Below, piece after piece: positions 34,584 through 44,220 of a stretch of 64,000 bases of DNA (within the stretch, counting starts at the first letter, position 1; each line of letters starts with the position of its first letter). The DNA comes from Kaistia granuli DSM 23481 (lineage in GTDB: Bacteria > Pseudomonadota > Alphaproteobacteria > Rhizobiales > Kaistiaceae), in the NCBI RefSeq assembly GCF_000380505.1, contig NZ_AQYH01000004.1:186001-250000 (forward strand), written 5' to 3'. The notes under the pieces were generated by a model. That model had not been told where the DNA came from. It ran no database searches and saw only the letters and a program-made list of their open reading frames with translations. The position numbers and the translations under genes were made by a program.

Positions 34584-35408
34584 GTGTCCCGCCAGAAGAC
34601 CCCAGACGACGCCGTGTTCGAGGCCCTGATCGCAACGGCGATCGCCGCCGGCGTCGTCGTCATGCGCGTCTATGATGGCGGCTTCGCGGTCGAGCACAAG
34701 GGCGATGCGTCGCCGGTGACGGAAGCCGACCGGCTGGCGGAACAGGTGATCCTCGCCGATCTCGCCCGACTGGTGCCCGGCATTCCCGTCGTCGCCGAGG
34801 AGGCCTGCGCCGACGGGCTCATTCCCGCCGTCGGGGCCACGTTCTTCCTGGTCGACCCGGTCGACGGCACGCGTGAATTCATCAGCCGCAATGGCGATTT
34901 CACCGTCAATATCGGCCTGGTCGAGAATGGCGAGCCGACACTCGGCATCGTCTACGCGCCGGCGCGCGGCGATCTCTATGCCGGCCGCCTCGGCAAGGGC
35001 GCCGAGCATCTGACCATCGTCGACGGCGCCATCGCCCATCGCCGCGCCATCCATGTCGCCGATCCGGCCGCGTCGCCGCCGCGCATCCTTGCCAGCCGCT
35101 CGCATCGCACGCCCGAGACGGACGAATTCATCGCCCGCTTTCCCGGCGCCTCGCTGGTGGTGGCCGGCTCGTCGTTGAAATTCTGCCTGATGGCGGCCGG
35201 CGAGGCGGATCTCTATCCGCGCATGGGGCCGACCATGCAATGGGACACGGCGGCGGGCGACGCGGTGCTGCGCGCGGCCGGCGGCATGGTCGAGACGATC
35301 GACGGGGAAACGTTTGTCTACGGCCCTGGCGCGGGCGACGGCGTGCGCGCCTTCGCCAATCCCTGGTTCGTGGCAAGGGGAGCGGAACGGGTCGCGGCGA
35401 TCGCGTAA
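34584..35408 (+). CDS. cysQ: 3'(2'),5'-bisphosphate nucleotidase CysQ
   Basis: 274 residues, inositol monophosphatase superfamily. Metal-binding motifs are VVAEEA, DPVDGTREFI and, late, WDTAAGDAVLRAAGG. It hydrolyses PAP (or PAPS) to AMP, removing an inhibitory by-product of sulfate activation. The GTG at 34584 is taken as start, with GGAG 9 bp upstream; a TTG at 34557 is an alternative. It precedes cysD by 155 bp in the same direction, so it belongs functionally with the assimilation genes. Confidence 0.9.
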   Translation: MSRQKTPDDAVFEALIATAIAAGVVVMRVYDGGFAVEHKGDASPVTEADRLAEQVILADLARLVPGIPVVAEEACADGLIPAVGATFFLVDPVDGTREFISRNGDFTVNIGLVENGEPTLGIVYAPARGDLYAGRLGKGAEHLTIVDGAIAHRRAIHVADPAASPPRILASRSHRTPETDEFIARFPGASLVVAGSSLKFCLMAAGEADLYPRMGPTMQWDTAAGDAVLRAAGGMVETIDGETFVYGPGAGDGVRAFANPWFVARGAERVAAIA

Positions 35409-35563
35409 ATCACGATCATTTCTATAGAGATTGTTGAAATCACTTTTCTGATATCGGCGTCATCGCGCCAATCTTCAGGCTATAGATGGAAATATACGGC
35501 ACGGCTGTGCTTGAGAACAGGGGCTGACGAAGACTAGGTTTCCGCTCCATTCCGGAGTTTTTC

Positions 35564-36472
35564 ATGGCACCACCCGTCCAGTCGCATCTTCGCCGCCTCG
35601 AAGCCGAGGCGATCTTCATCATGCGGGAAGTCGTCGCCAACTTCGATAATCCGGTGATGCTCTATTCGATCGGCAAGGATTCGTCGGTCATGCTTCACCT
35701 GGCGATGAAGGCCTTTTATCCGGCCAAGCCGCCCTTTTCCCTGCTGCATGTCGACACGACGTGGAAGTTCCGCGAGATGATCGCCTTCCGGGACGAGACG
35801 GTGCGCCGGCTCGGGCTCGATCTGCGCGTCCACACCAACCTCGAAGGCAAGGCGGCAGGCGTCAATCCGTTCGACCACGGCTCGTCCAACTACACCCAGA
35901 TCATGAAGACCGAGGCGCTCAAGCAGGCGCTCGACACCGGCGGCTATGACGCGGCCTTCGGCGGCGCCCGCCGTGACGAGGAGAAAAGCCGCGCCAAGGA
36001 GCGCATCTTCTCGTTCCGTTCCGCCAATCACGGCTGGGACCCGAAGAACCAGCGGCCGGAGCTCTGGTCGCTCTACAACACCCGCATCAGGCCCGGTGAG
36101 ACGATCCGCGTCTTCCCGCTGTCGAACTGGACCGAGCTCGACATCTGGCAATACATCCTCGCCGAGCAGATCCCGATCGTGCCGCTCTATTTCTCGGCCG
36201 AACGCCCGGTGGTCGAGCGCAATGGGCAGTGGATCATGGCCGACGACGCCCGCATGCGCTTCCTGCCCGGCGAGGTGCCGCAGATGCGGCGCGTCCGCTT
36301 CCGTACGCTCGGCTGCTATCCGCTGACGGCGGCGGTCGAATCCGACGCCGAAACGCTCGACGACATCGTCCGCGAGATGTTCCTCGCCACCACCTCCGAG
36401 CGGCAGGGCCGCCTCATCGACCATGACGAATCCGGCTCGATGGAGAAGAAGAAGCGCGAGGGCTATTTCTGA
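35564..36472 (+). CDS. cysD: Sulfate adenylyltransferase subunit 2
   Basis: 302 residues. The PP-loop motif [17 protein letters not shown] (about 39-55) binds [20 protein letters not shown] and [13 protein letters not shown] are characteristic of CysD. It makes APS from ATP and sulfate, driven by GTP hydrolysis in CysN. The stop overlaps the cysN start (TGATG), so the two are translationally coupled. The AT-richer 155-bp leader (35409-35563) should hold the promoter, but no clear -35/-10 or known activator site was identified. Confidence 0.95.
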   Translation: MAPPVQSHLRRLEAEAIFIMREVVANFDNPVMLYSIGKDSSVMLHLAMKAFYPAKPPFSLLHVDTTWKFREMIAFRDETVRRLGLDLRVHTNLEGKAAGVNPFDHGSSNYTQIMKTEALKQALDTGGYDAAFGGARRDEEKSRAKERIFSFRSANHGWDPKNQRPELWSLYNTRIRPGETIRVFPLSNWTELDIWQYILAEQIPIVPLYFSAERPVVERNGQWIMADDARMRFLPGEVPQMRRVRFRTLGCYPLTAAVESDAETLDDIVREMFLATTSERQGRLIDHDESGSMEKKKREGYF

Positions 36473-38385
36473 TGACCGAGATCGTTTCCCCCCGGCCGGT
36501 CGTCGACGGACACCCCGCCTCCGAGCTCTTTGCCCGCAAGGACGACAAGGGCATCCTGCGCTTCCTGACCTGCGGCAGCGTCGATGACGGCAAGTCGACC
36601 CTGATCGGCCGCCTGCTCTACGACACCAAGCGCCTGTTCGACGACCAGATCGCCACGCTGGAGAAGGATTCGCGAAAATTCGGCACGGTCGGCGATGACA
36701 TCGACCTCGCCCTCCTCGTCGACGGCCTCGAGGCCGAGCGGGAGCAGGGCATCACCATCGACGTCGCCTATCGCTTCTTCGCCACCGAAAAGCGCAAGTT
36801 CATCGTCGCCGACACGCCCGGTCACGAGCAGTACACCCGCAACATGGCGACCGGCGCCTCGACGGCGGATCTCGCCGTGCTCCTCATCGATGCGCGAAAA
36901 GGCATCCTGACGCAGACGCGGCGCCACGCCACGATCGCCTCGCTGCTCGGCATCCGCCATGTCGTGCTCGCCGTCAACAAGATCGACCTGATGGGCTACG
37001 ATCGCGACGTGTTCGAGCGCATTGTCGGCGAGTTCGACGCCGAGGCCGAGCATTACGGCTTCGCCACGCGGGTGGCGATCCCGCTGTCGGCCCGGTTCGG
37101 CGACAATGTCATCGGCCAGAGCCCGAACATGACCTGGTATCAGGGCCCGACGCTGATCGAGCATCTCGAGGGCCTGGAACTCGAGCCCGGCGTCGACCGG
37201 CCGCTCCGCTTTCCCGTGCAATGGGTCAACCGCCCCGATCTCACCTTCCGCGGCTATGCCGGAACGGTGGCGAGCGGCGCGGTCCACCCCGGCGACACGG
37301 TGGTGGTGGCGCGCTCCGGCCAGCCGGCCAGGGTCGAGCGCATCGTCACCTATGACGGTGACCTGTCGGCCGCCGAGACGGACGACGCCGTGACGCTGAC
37401 GCTCGACCGCGAGATCGACATTTCGCGCGGCGACGTGCTGGTGCCGGCCGACGCGCGACCGGAGGTCTCGGACCAGGTCGCCGCCCATCTGATCTGGATG
37501 GCCGAAGAGCCGATGCTGCCCGGGCGCCCCTATCTCCTCAAGCTCGGCACGCGCACGATCGGCGCGGCGGTGACCGAGCTGAAGCATCTCGTCGAGGCCG
37601 ACACGCTGAAGCCGCTCGCCGCCAAGACGCTCGGCCTCAACGATATCGGCTTCGCCAACCTGTCGCTGGCCGAGCCCGTCGCCTTCGACCCCTATGACGA
37701 CAACCACGCCACCGGCGCCTTCATCCTGATCGACCGATTCACCAACCAGACGGTGGCGGCCGGCATGGTCCGCTTCGGGCTGCGCCGCGCCACCAACATC
37801 CACCGCCAGGTGCTCGACATCGACAAGGCGTCGCGCGCCGGCGCCAAGGGACAGCGGCCGAGCATCCTGTGGTTCACCGGCCTGTCGGGCGCCGGCAAGT
37901 CGACCATTGCCAACATGGTCGAGAAGAAGCTGCACCTGATGGGGCGGCACACCTATCTGCTCGACGGCGACAATGTCCGCCACGGCCTCAACCGCGACCT
38001 CGGCTTCACCGACGCCGACCGCGTGGAAAACATCCGGCGCGTCGCCGAGACGGCCAAGCTGTTCGTCGATGCCGGGCTGATCGTGCTGGTGTCGTTCATC
38101 TCGCCCTTCCGCTCCGAACGGCAGATGGCGCGCGACCTGGTCGAAGATGGCGAGTTCATCGAGATCTTCGTCGACACGCCGCTTGCCGTCGCCGAGGAGC
38201 GCGACGTGAAGGGGCTCTACAAGAAGGCGCGCGAAGGCCAGATCAAGAACTTCACCGGCATCGACAGTCCCTATGAGCCGCCGATGGCGGCCGACATCCA
38301 CCTCGACACAACGGCGCATGATTCCGAGGCGCTGGCCGACCAGATTGTCGACTACCTCATCGGCAACGGTTACCTGCCTGGGTAA
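36472..38385 (+). CDS. cysN: Bifunctional sulfate adenylyltransferase subunit 1/adenylylsulfate kinase (NodQ-like)
   Basis: 637 residues, fusion of CysN and CysC. The GTPase part has G1 [26 protein letters not shown] (G3) and NKIDLM (G4), followed by beta-barrel domains up to about residue 445. The APS kinase part begins about 460, with Walker [10 protein letters not shown] near residue 470, then [15 protein letters not shown] and FISPFRSER. It powers APS synthesis and phosphorylates APS to PAPS. The same fusion occurs in rhizobial NodQ, but without nod genes here it is simply assimilatory. Start ATG overlaps the cysD stop. Confidence 0.95.
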   Translation: MTEIVSPRPVVDGHPASELFARKDDKGILRFLTCGSVDDGKSTLIGRLLYDTKRLFDDQIATLEKDSRKFGTVGDDIDLALLVDGLEAEREQGITIDVAYRFFATEKRKFIVADTPGHEQYTRNMATGASTADLAVLLIDARKGILTQTRRHATIASLLGIRHVVLAVNKIDLMGYDRDVFERIVGEFDAEAEHYGFATRVAIPLSARFGDNVIGQSPNMTWYQGPTLIEHLEGLELEPGVDRPLRFPVQWVNRPDLTFRGYAGTVASGAVHPGDTVVVARSGQPARVERIVTYDGDLSAAETDDAVTLTLDREIDISRGDVLVPADARPEVSDQVAAHLIWMAEEPMLPGRPYLLKLGTRTIGAAVTELKHLVEADTLKPLAAKTLGLNDIGFANLSLAEPVAFDPYDDNHATGAFILIDRFTNQTVAAGMVRFGLRRATNIHRQVLDIDKASRAGAKGQRPSILWFTGLSGAGKSTIANMVEKKLHLMGRHTYLLDGDNVRHGLNRDLGFTDADRVENIRRVAETAKLFVDAGLIVLVSFISPFRSERQMARDLVEDGEFIEIFVDTPLAVAEERDVKGLYKKAREGQIKNFTGIDSPYEPPMAADIHLDTTAHDSEALADQIVDYLIGNGYLPG

Positions 38386-38410
38386 CGCCGGGCGGGGCGG
38401 GCGCTTTTCG

Positions 38411-38428
38411 CCTCTCCCTGAGGAGAGG
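38411..38428 (+). terminator. Hairpin after cysN, possible terminator without a clear U-tract
   Basis: CCTCTCC-CTGA-GGAGAGG lies 26 bp after the cysN stop. No T-run follows, so it may be a Rho-dependent 3' stabiliser or a simple extragenic hairpin. Confidence 0.35.
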
Positions 38429-38465
38429 TGACGGGCGAGCCTGCGTCCGTCCCGACGGAGAGCCC

Positions 38466-40241
38466 TTACTTGAGGATCTCGATCCGGACCGAGCTGACGT
38501 CGGCGGCGGTACCGTCGCCGGGGATGCCGGGCTCGAGCATCACCGCGTCGGTTTCCGGACCGCCGCGTTCCTTCGGCACCGTCCAGACCAGCGACAGCGG
38601 CGCATAGTCGGCCGTGAGGTCGCCGTCCTGCCAGGGGCTGAGGGCGCGGCCGTTCTGATAGGCGAAGCGCAGCGTGTTGGCCGGGTTGTCCGCGGCGGCG
38701 CGGGCGACCACGACGATGCGGACGGTGCGCCCCGCCAGACGCTCGAACACGCCGCGACCGACGGTAATCCGCGACCCGGTCGAATTGGACGAGGATGAGA
38801 TGCGGGCGAATCCGCCCAGCGTGTCGCCTTCGAAGCGGACCGGATTGTCGGGCGACGACTGGAACACGCTCGGATCGCGGCCATCGAACAAGCTGATTGA
38901 TTCGAGCGCCAGGGCGCCGCTTGCAATCTCCGGCGGCTGTGTCGTCGCCGGCGGGGGCGTCGCGGCCGGGGCGACAGCGGCGGGTGGTGCCGGGGCGGCC
39001 GGATCGGCGGCGCGGACCGGCGGCGCCGGCTCGACGACGGCGACCTGCGGCGCGGGACCGCGCACCAGGAAATAGGCGCCACCGAGCACGCCGCCAGCCA
39101 GAACGAGCACGACCGCGGCGATCGCCGCGATCCTCCGGCCGCTGAGCTGGCCGATCGCATCGCCGAAGCGTTCGCCGAGGCCGCGGCGGGCCGGCTCGTC
39201 GTCGTAGCCCTCGTCGTCGGCGAGTTCCCGGTCCGGGAGTTCATCGTCGGCTAAGTCGTCATCGGCCGACGGCTCGTCGAAGCGCCGGCCGGCCGGCCCG
39301 ACCGTGGCCAGCCGCCTAGGCTCATCACCCGACGCTTCGTCCTCGTCCTCGTCGTCTTCGGCCGAATCGTCGCGCAATTCGTCTTCGTCGGCCAGATCGT
39401 CGTCGAAGCGGGTACCCAGTGGCCGGACCTCGGCCAGGCGCTCGCCGAGCCGCTCGAGGCGTTCGACGTCGGTCGACGTTTGGTCGTCCGGTTCGCCTTC
39501 ACGCTCGTCTTCCGGTTCGTCTTGCGGCGCGTCGTCGGACTGCTTTTCGGCGTCCTCGATCCAGCTGTCGTAGAGGTCCGGATCCGTGTCCGTCTCGTCG
39601 GCGTCGTCCTCCTTGATGGGGGACGCGGCCTCGATCTCGTCTTCGAGCTCGATCGGTTCCTCGTCCGCCGGCGTTTCCGACGGCTCGTCGTCGGTGACAG
39701 GAGCCAGCCGGCCGTTGAGCCGCGCCAGCGCCTCCTCGACCGCCTTCTTCGCCTTCAGCGCGCTCTCGGCCTTGTCTGCCGAGGTGGCGGGTGTCGGCGA
39801 GCCGATCTGCGGCAGCGGTTCGAAGCGGGCCGGTCGGCGCAGAATGGCGAGCGCCTCGGCGCGCCGGTCCGGCAGCGCGGCGGGTTCGGGCTTCGGCTCG
39901 GGTTCTGGTTCCGGCTCGGCTGTCGCCGCCGCTGCCAACTGGACTGCGATGTCGGCGGGCTCGAAGCTCGCCAACAGCGGCAGTTCCGGCTCGTCCTCAT
40001 CGTCTTCGCCGCCGTCCTGTGCTGCCGGCGCATCCTCGGCCTCGCCCAGGATGGCGGCGACGATATCGTCGAACTCGTCGATCTTGCTGTCGATCTCGCT
40101 GGGCGAGAGCGGCGGGTCATACGACCACAGCAGGCGGATCATGGCTTCGCGCGCATTGGCGAACATGCGTTCCCGACCGTCGTGATCGGACGGCTCGAGA
40201 TGCGCAACGGAGCGGCGCAGGACCGATTGAAGCTGACTCAT
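38466..40241 (-). CDS. Acidic single-pass membrane protein of unknown function
   Basis: 591 residues. A helical N-terminal region (1-66, with FANAREAMIRLLWSYD and IDSKIDEFDDIVAAIL) is followed by Glu/Asp/Pro-rich linkers. A strongly acidic stretch (185-350) follows, then one transmembrane helix (370-393), a Pro/Ala linker and a C-terminal globular domain (435-591) predicted all-beta. An internal repeat is visible: RLAEVRPLGTRFDDD (269-283) and RLATVGPAGRRFDEP (310-324). The ATG at 40241 opens the conserved-looking segment. The topology suggests a cytoplasmic acidic arm with a periplasmic beta domain. I do not recognise a family; the pattern is not a sequencing shadow, because codon usage is consistent. 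Confidence 0.75.
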   Translation of the reverse strand: MSQLQSVLRRSVAHLEPSDHDGRERMFANAREAMIRLLWSYDPPLSPSEIDSKIDEFDDIVAAILGEAEDAPAAQDGGEDDEDEPELPLLASFEPADIAVQLAAAATAEPEPEPEPKPEPAALPDRRAEALAILRRPARFEPLPQIGSPTPATSADKAESALKAKKAVEEALARLNGRLAPVTDDEPSETPADEEPIELEDEIEAASPIKEDDADETDTDPDLYDSWIEDAEKQSDDAPQDEPEDEREGEPDDQTSTDVERLERLGERLAEVRPLGTRFDDDLADEDELRDDSAEDDEDEDEASGDEPRRLATVGPAGRRFDEPSADDDLADDELPDRELADDEGYDDEPARRGLGERFGDAIGQLSGRRIAAIAAVVLVLAGGVLGGAYFLVRGPAPQVAVVEPAPPVRAADPAAPAPPAAVAPAATPPPATTQPPEIASGALALESISLFDGRDPSVFQSSPDNPVRFEGDTLGGFARISSSSNSTGSRITVGRGVFERLAGRTVRIVVVARAAADNPANTLRFAYQNGRALSPWQDGDLTADYAPLSLVWTVPKERGGPETDAVMLEPGIPGDGTAADVSSVRIEILK

Positions 40242-40389
40242 ATCCCTCGGGATGACCGGAAAAGGGTGAACGAACGGTTGATAATCCGAACCGAAGGCAA
40301 AACTTCGGCAGCCTTGCGGCCGTCGCGGAGCGTTTTCGATCGAAGCGGAAGGCCGGTTCGCGGGAAGAAACCGCGACCCGGCAAGGAGC

Positions 40390-41475
40390 CTATCCCTTCT
40401 TGAGGAACTTCAGCCCGTGTCCGAGGATGAGCGGATCCGGCTCCCGCACCACCGACTTGTCGCGGCCGGGATAGTCGATCTGGCCGAGCACATGACGGAT
40501 GATGTTGAGGCGGGCACGGCGCTTGTCGTTGGCCAGCACCACGGTCCAAGGTGTCGTGTCGTTGTGGCAGGCGTCGAGCATGGTGTCGCGCGCCTTGGAG
40601 TAATCCTTCCATTTGCCGAGCGCGGCATAGTCCATCGGCGACAACTTCCAGATCTTCAGCGGATTGTGTCGCCGCTCGTGGAAGCGCTTCAGCTGCATCT
40701 CCTGGCCGATGTCGAGCCAGAACTTGAACAGGATGGTGCCGGACTGGACCTGCGCCAGTTCGAAATACGGAGCCTGCTTGAGGAAGATCTCGTGCTCCTC
40801 GGGCGTGCAGAAGCCCATCACGATCTCGACGCCGGCGCGGTTGTACCAGGAGCGGTCGAAGGTGACGATCTCGCCGGCGGTCGGCAGTTCGGCGACATAG
40901 CGCTGGAAGTACCACTGGCCGCGCTCGGTGTCGGTCGGCTTCGGCAGCGCCACGTCGCGGGCCTGGCGCGGATTCATGTACTGGCGCAGCGCGAAGATGG
41001 CACCGCCCTTGCCGGCGGCGTCGCGGCCCTCGAACAGCATCACCACCTTGAGGCCCTTGTCGATCACGTGGTGCTGCAGCTTGACCAGCTCGATCTGCAG
41101 GGCCGTCAGTTCTTCGTCGTATTTCTCCGACTTCAGCGTTTTGTCATAGGGATAGCCGCCGGACTTGAGGGCGGCGTCGGCCACCCAGTCGGGCAGGACG
41201 GGATCGTCGAGATCGAAGGAGCCGAGCTTGGTTTCGATCGGCGCGGCGTCGACGTCGGGCTCGAGCTGTTTCGGGAGCGTCGGGGCTGGATCGGTCTTGC
41301 CGTTCTTCCCCGGCTTGTCGGACTTGCCGTTCTTGCCACCGTTCTTGCCACCGTTTTTGCCCGTCGGTTCGGCGGCGGCCGGCGAGGCATTGTCGTCGGC
41401 TTTCAGCGTCTCGGCCTGACTTTTGCCGGCCTCGGATGCACCGGCTTTGGACTTCGTTTTGCCTGCATTGGCCAT
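40390..41475 (-). CDS. ppk2: Polyphosphate kinase 2 family protein
   Basis: 361 residues. The kinase core (about 85-361) carries Walker [12 protein letters not shown] (149-159), [26 protein letters not shown] with Walker B Asp, and the lid [22 protein letters not shown]2 enzymes transfer phosphate between polyphosphate and nucleotides. The first 75 residues are low complexity, with a short NGGK repeat (41-51) and many Lys. ATG 41475 follows GGAG. It diverges from phoR, with a candidate Pho box in the shared 133-bp region, so phosphate starvation could control it. Confidence 0.93.
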   Translation of the reverse strand: MANAGKTKSKAGASEAGKSQAETLKADDNASPAAAEPTGKNGGKNGGKNGKSDKPGKNGKTDPAPTLPKQLEPDVDAAPIETKLGSFDLDDPVLPDWVADAALKSGGYPYDKTLKSEKYDEELTALQIELVKLQHHVIDKGLKVVMLFEGRDAAGKGGAIFALRQYMNPRQARDVALPKPTDTERGQWYFQRYVAELPTAGEIVTFDRSWYNRAGVEIVMGFCTPEEHEIFLKQAPYFELAQVQSGTILFKFWLDIGQEMQLKRFHERRHNPLKIWKLSPMDYAALGKWKDYSKARDTMLDACHNDTTPWTVVLANDKRRARLNIIRHVLGQIDYPGRDKSVVREPDPLILGHGLKFLKKG

Positions 41476-41519
41476 ATCGGCTCCGATCTCCTAAGTATGC
41501 CCGCGCGGAGACTGCCACG

Positions 41520-41537
41520 ATGTCATCAGCTTGTCCT
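41520..41537. promoter_or_regulatory. Weak Pho box candidate between ppk2 and phoR
   Basis: ATGTCAT-CAGC-TTGTCCT has the half-site spacing of a Pho box and matches CTGTCAT-N4-CTGTCAT at 11 of 14 positions. The position suits both divergent genes. It is weaker than the boxes before pstS. Confidence 0.35.
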
Positions 41538-41608
41538 GTTCGACATGCGATGGTGAGCCGGCATTGCTGTCGAAGGGCAGTGGATCTGGACGGGAATGGA
41601 AACGCTGA

Positions 41609-42943
41609 ATGGTCGATGACGGCAGGACGGGGGACGATCGGGAAGGGCTCGACGGCGACAAGGGCGGCCTGATGGCGCGCCTGGTCGAGACACGCGCCTT
41701 CTTCCTGATGCTGGCGGCGCTGTTGCTGCTGCTGGTGCTGGTCGACCAGATCAGCGCCGTCGTTGCCGGCATACTGCTGGCGTCGAGCCTGGGTTTCTTC
41801 GCCGTCTTCGTGCGCGGCCGCGAGGAGCGCCCCGTCCGGCTCAAGAGCCGGCAACCGCCGTCGATCTGGCCGGAAACGGGCGTAAAGCGCATGGCCGACG
41901 CGCTGCCCGATCCCTGTGTCATTCTCGATCGTCGCGGCGTCGTGCGCTATGCCAACAGCCGCGCCGAGGCGGCGTTCCCGATCCGGCCGGGCGATCCCCT
42001 GACCTTCCGGCTGCGCGCCCCCGATTTCGTCGGCGCCTTCGACCGTGTCGCCGCTGGCGGCCCGGCCGAGAAGGTCGAGTTCCTGGAGCGCGGGGCGACC
42101 GAGCGCTGGTACGAGGCCTGGTTCTCGCCGCTCGAGCCGGCCGCCAGTGGCAGCGACCGCAGCGGCTTCATCGTGCTGATCTTCACCGACCTGACGGAAC
42201 AGCGCATCAGCGAGAAGATCCGCGTCGATTTCGTCGCCAATGCCAGCCATGAGCTCCGCACGCCGCTCGCCTCTCTGTCCGGCTTCATCGAGACGATGCA
42301 GGGGCCGGCGCGCGACGACGCCAAGGCGCGCGAGCGCTTCCTCGGCATCATGCACGACCAGGCGACGCGCATGAGCCGCCTGATCGACGATCTGCTGTCG
42401 CTGTCGCGCATCGAGATGAAGGCGCATATGCGGCCGGAGACGCCGGTCGACCTGACGAAGGTGATCCGCGGCGTCGTCGACGCGCTCGAACCGCTGGCGC
42501 GCGATCTCGGCGTGACGATCGAGACCGACCTGCCGGACGAGCCGCTGGTGGTTCCTGCCGATCGCGACGAACTGGTGCAGGTGTTCCAGAACCTGATCGA
42601 GAACGGCTGCAAGTACGGCCGCTCCGGCAAGCGCGTGCTGGTGGCGGCGACGCCGCCGGTCGGCGGCCGTGGCGGCCCGGTCGTCTCGGTGCGCGATTTC
42701 GGCGCCGGAATTCCGGCCGAACACCTGCCGCGTCTGACCGAGCGCTTTTACCGGGCCGACATCCAGGCAAGCCACGCCCAGCGTGGCACCGGGCTCGGCC
42801 TCGCCATCGCCAAGCACATCCTGAATCGGCACCGCGCCCGGCTCCTGATCGAAAGCCGGGCCGGCGAAGGGGCTACCTTCACTGTCGCATTCACCACCTC
42901 GCTGACATTGCCTGATTCTGAGAAATCGGAGAAAGCCGTTTGA
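41609..42943 (+). CDS. phoR: Phosphate regulon sensor histidine kinase PhoR
   Basis: 444 residues. Two adjacent N-terminal transmembrane helices (about 30-47 and 49-68) with almost no periplasmic loop, as in PhoR, are followed by a PAS domain (about 93-195). The dimerisation domain has SHELRTPLASLSGFIETM (His214), and the ATPase domain has the N-box FQNLIENGCKYG, DFGAGIP, and GTGLGLAIAKHI. It phosphorylates PhoB when phosphate is short, under control of the Pst complex and PhoU. It heads the pho-pst cluster, 144 bp upstream of pstS, from which the Pho boxes separate it. Confidence 0.94.
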   Translation: MVDDGRTGDDREGLDGDKGGLMARLVETRAFFLMLAALLLLLVLVDQISAVVAGILLASSLGFFAVFVRGREERPVRLKSRQPPSIWPETGVKRMADALPDPCVILDRRGVVRYANSRAEAAFPIRPGDPLTFRLRAPDFVGAFDRVAAGGPAEKVEFLERGATERWYEAWFSPLEPAASGSDRSGFIVLIFTDLTEQRISEKIRVDFVANASHELRTPLASLSGFIETMQGPARDDAKARERFLGIMHDQATRMSRLIDDLLSLSRIEMKAHMRPETPVDLTKVIRGVVDALEPLARDLGVTIETDLPDEPLVVPADRDELVQVFQNLIENGCKYGRSGKRVLVAATPPVGGRGGPVVSVRDFGAGIPAEHLPRLTERFYRADIQASHAQRGTGLGLAIAKHILNRHRARLLIESRAGEGATFTVAFTTSLTLPDSEKSEKAV

Positions 42944-42958
42944 TTTCAGTCCGTTGGA

Positions 42959-42998
42959 CTGTCACAAAACAGTAATGGTATCGTCATAGAACCATTAC
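42959..42998 (+). promoter_or_regulatory. Tandem Pho boxes upstream of pstS
   Basis: CTGTCACAAAACAGTAAT (42959-42976) fits the PhoB site CTGTCAT-N4-CTGTCAT, with a strong first half. A second, weaker copy (TCGTCAT-AGAA-CCATTAC, 42981-42998) starts 22 bp later, i.e. two helical turns. The boxes end 89 bp before the pstS start. Confidence 0.75.
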
Positions 42999-43087
42999 CT
43001 GCCGGCTCTAGGGTCGCCTCGCGTCCCGGTCGTCATCGGCGGGGACAAGCAACCGCAAGTCCCGAACCTTCGTCAGGGAGACGTCAG

Positions 43088-44134
43088 GTGAAACTCAAGA
43101 ACTTCGCTCTCGCCGCCGGCCTTTTCGCCGCCACCATCGGCCTCGGTTCGGCGCAGGCCGCCGACATTTCCGGCGCTGGCGCGACCTTCCCCTATCCGGT
43201 CTACGCCAAGTGGGCGGATAGCTATAAGAAGGAAACCGGCATCGGCATGAACTACCAGTCGATCGGTTCCGGCGGTGGCATCAAGCAGATCAAGGCCAAG
43301 ACGGTCACCTTCGGCGCCTCCGACGCGCCGCTCAAGCCCGAAGAGCTCGAGAAGGCCGGCCTGGTCCAGTTCCCGACCGTCATCGGCGGTGTCGTTCCGA
43401 TCATCAACGTTCCGGGCCTGAAGCCGGGCGAGCTCGTCCTCGACGGCCAGACGCTGGCCGACATCTTCCAGGGCAAGATCGGCAAGTGGAACGACGAGGC
43501 GATCCAGAAGCTCAACCCGTCGCTGACGCTGCCGGACATGGCGATCGCCGTCGTGCGCCGCTCGGACGGTTCGGGCACCAGCTTCGTGTTCACCACCTAT
43601 CTCTCGCAGGTCTCGAAGGCCTGGGCCGACGAAGTCGGCGCCGCTTCGGCCGTCGAATGGCCGGTCGGCCTCGGCGCCAAGGGCAATGAAGGCGTCGCCG
43701 CCAATGTCGGCCAGACGCAGGGTTCGATCGGCTACGTCGAGTATGCCTTCGCCGCCCAGAACGGCATGTCCTACGCCAAGCTGGTCAACAAGGACGGCCA
43801 GACGGTCGGTCCGGACGCTGCCAACTTCGCCGCCGCCGCTGCCAACGTCGATTGGGCCAATGCTCCCGGCTACTACGTCCTGCTGACGAACGAGCCCGGC
43901 GCCACCTCCTGGCCGATCACCGCCGCCACCTTCATCCTGATGTACAAGCAGCCGGATGACGCGGCCGCTGTCGCCGAAGCCCTGAAGTTCTTCAACTGGG
44001 CCTACGACAAGGGCGACGCGATGGCCGAGGAACTGCACTACATCCCGCTGCCGGACTCGGTCGTCGCCAACATCAAGGCGACCTGGGCCAAGGAAATCCT
44101 TGCCGACGGCAAGCCGGTCTTCGCGGCCAACTAA
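43088..44134 (+). CDS. pstS: Periplasmic phosphate-binding protein PstS
   Basis: 348 residues. A Sec signal peptide (1-24, ending AQAAD) precedes the phosphate-binding motifs [27 protein letters not shown] and [19 protein letters not shown]. Start is a GTG, with CAGGGAGACG upstream. It captures phosphate for the PstCAB importer. Tandem Pho boxes upstream and a hairpin after the stop suggest high, PhoB-induced expression relative to the downstream genes. Confidence 0.96.
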   Translation: MKLKNFALAAGLFAATIGLGSAQAADISGAGATFPYPVYAKWADSYKKETGIGMNYQSIGSGGGIKQIKAKTVTFGASDAPLKPEELEKAGLVQFPTVIGGVVPIINVPGLKPGELVLDGQTLADIFQGKIGKWNDEAIQKLNPSLTLPDMAIAVVRRSDGSGTSFVFTTYLSQVSKAWADEVGAASAVEWPVGLGAKGNEGVAANVGQTQGSIGYVEYAFAAQNGMSYAKLVNKDGQTVGPDAANFAAAAANVDWANAPGYYVLLTNEPGATSWPITAATFILMYKQPDDAAAVAEALKFFNWAYDKGDAMAEELHYIPLPDSVVANIKATWAKEILADGKPVFAAN

Positions 44135-44148
44135 GCTTGATTTGACAA

Positions 44149-44176
44149 GGGAAGAGGGGCGCACGGCCCCTCTTCC
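44149..44176 (+). terminator. pstS-pstC intercistronic hairpin (attenuator or mRNA stabiliser)
   Basis: Inverted repeat GAAGAGGGG/CCCCTCTTC around a short loop (44151-44175), 16 bp after the pstS stop. It lacks a T-run, so partial termination or protection of the pstS mRNA is more likely than full termination. Confidence 0.55.
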
Positions 44177-44220
44177 GAACTTCCATTCAGTGGCTCCCCA
44201 TGCGGAACCGGGAAAACAAC

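Noticed and set aside
41144-42832. 562-codon leftward open frame over phoR
   Set aside because: Antisense to phoR; its end runs out of frame through the ppk2 N-terminus. No domain.
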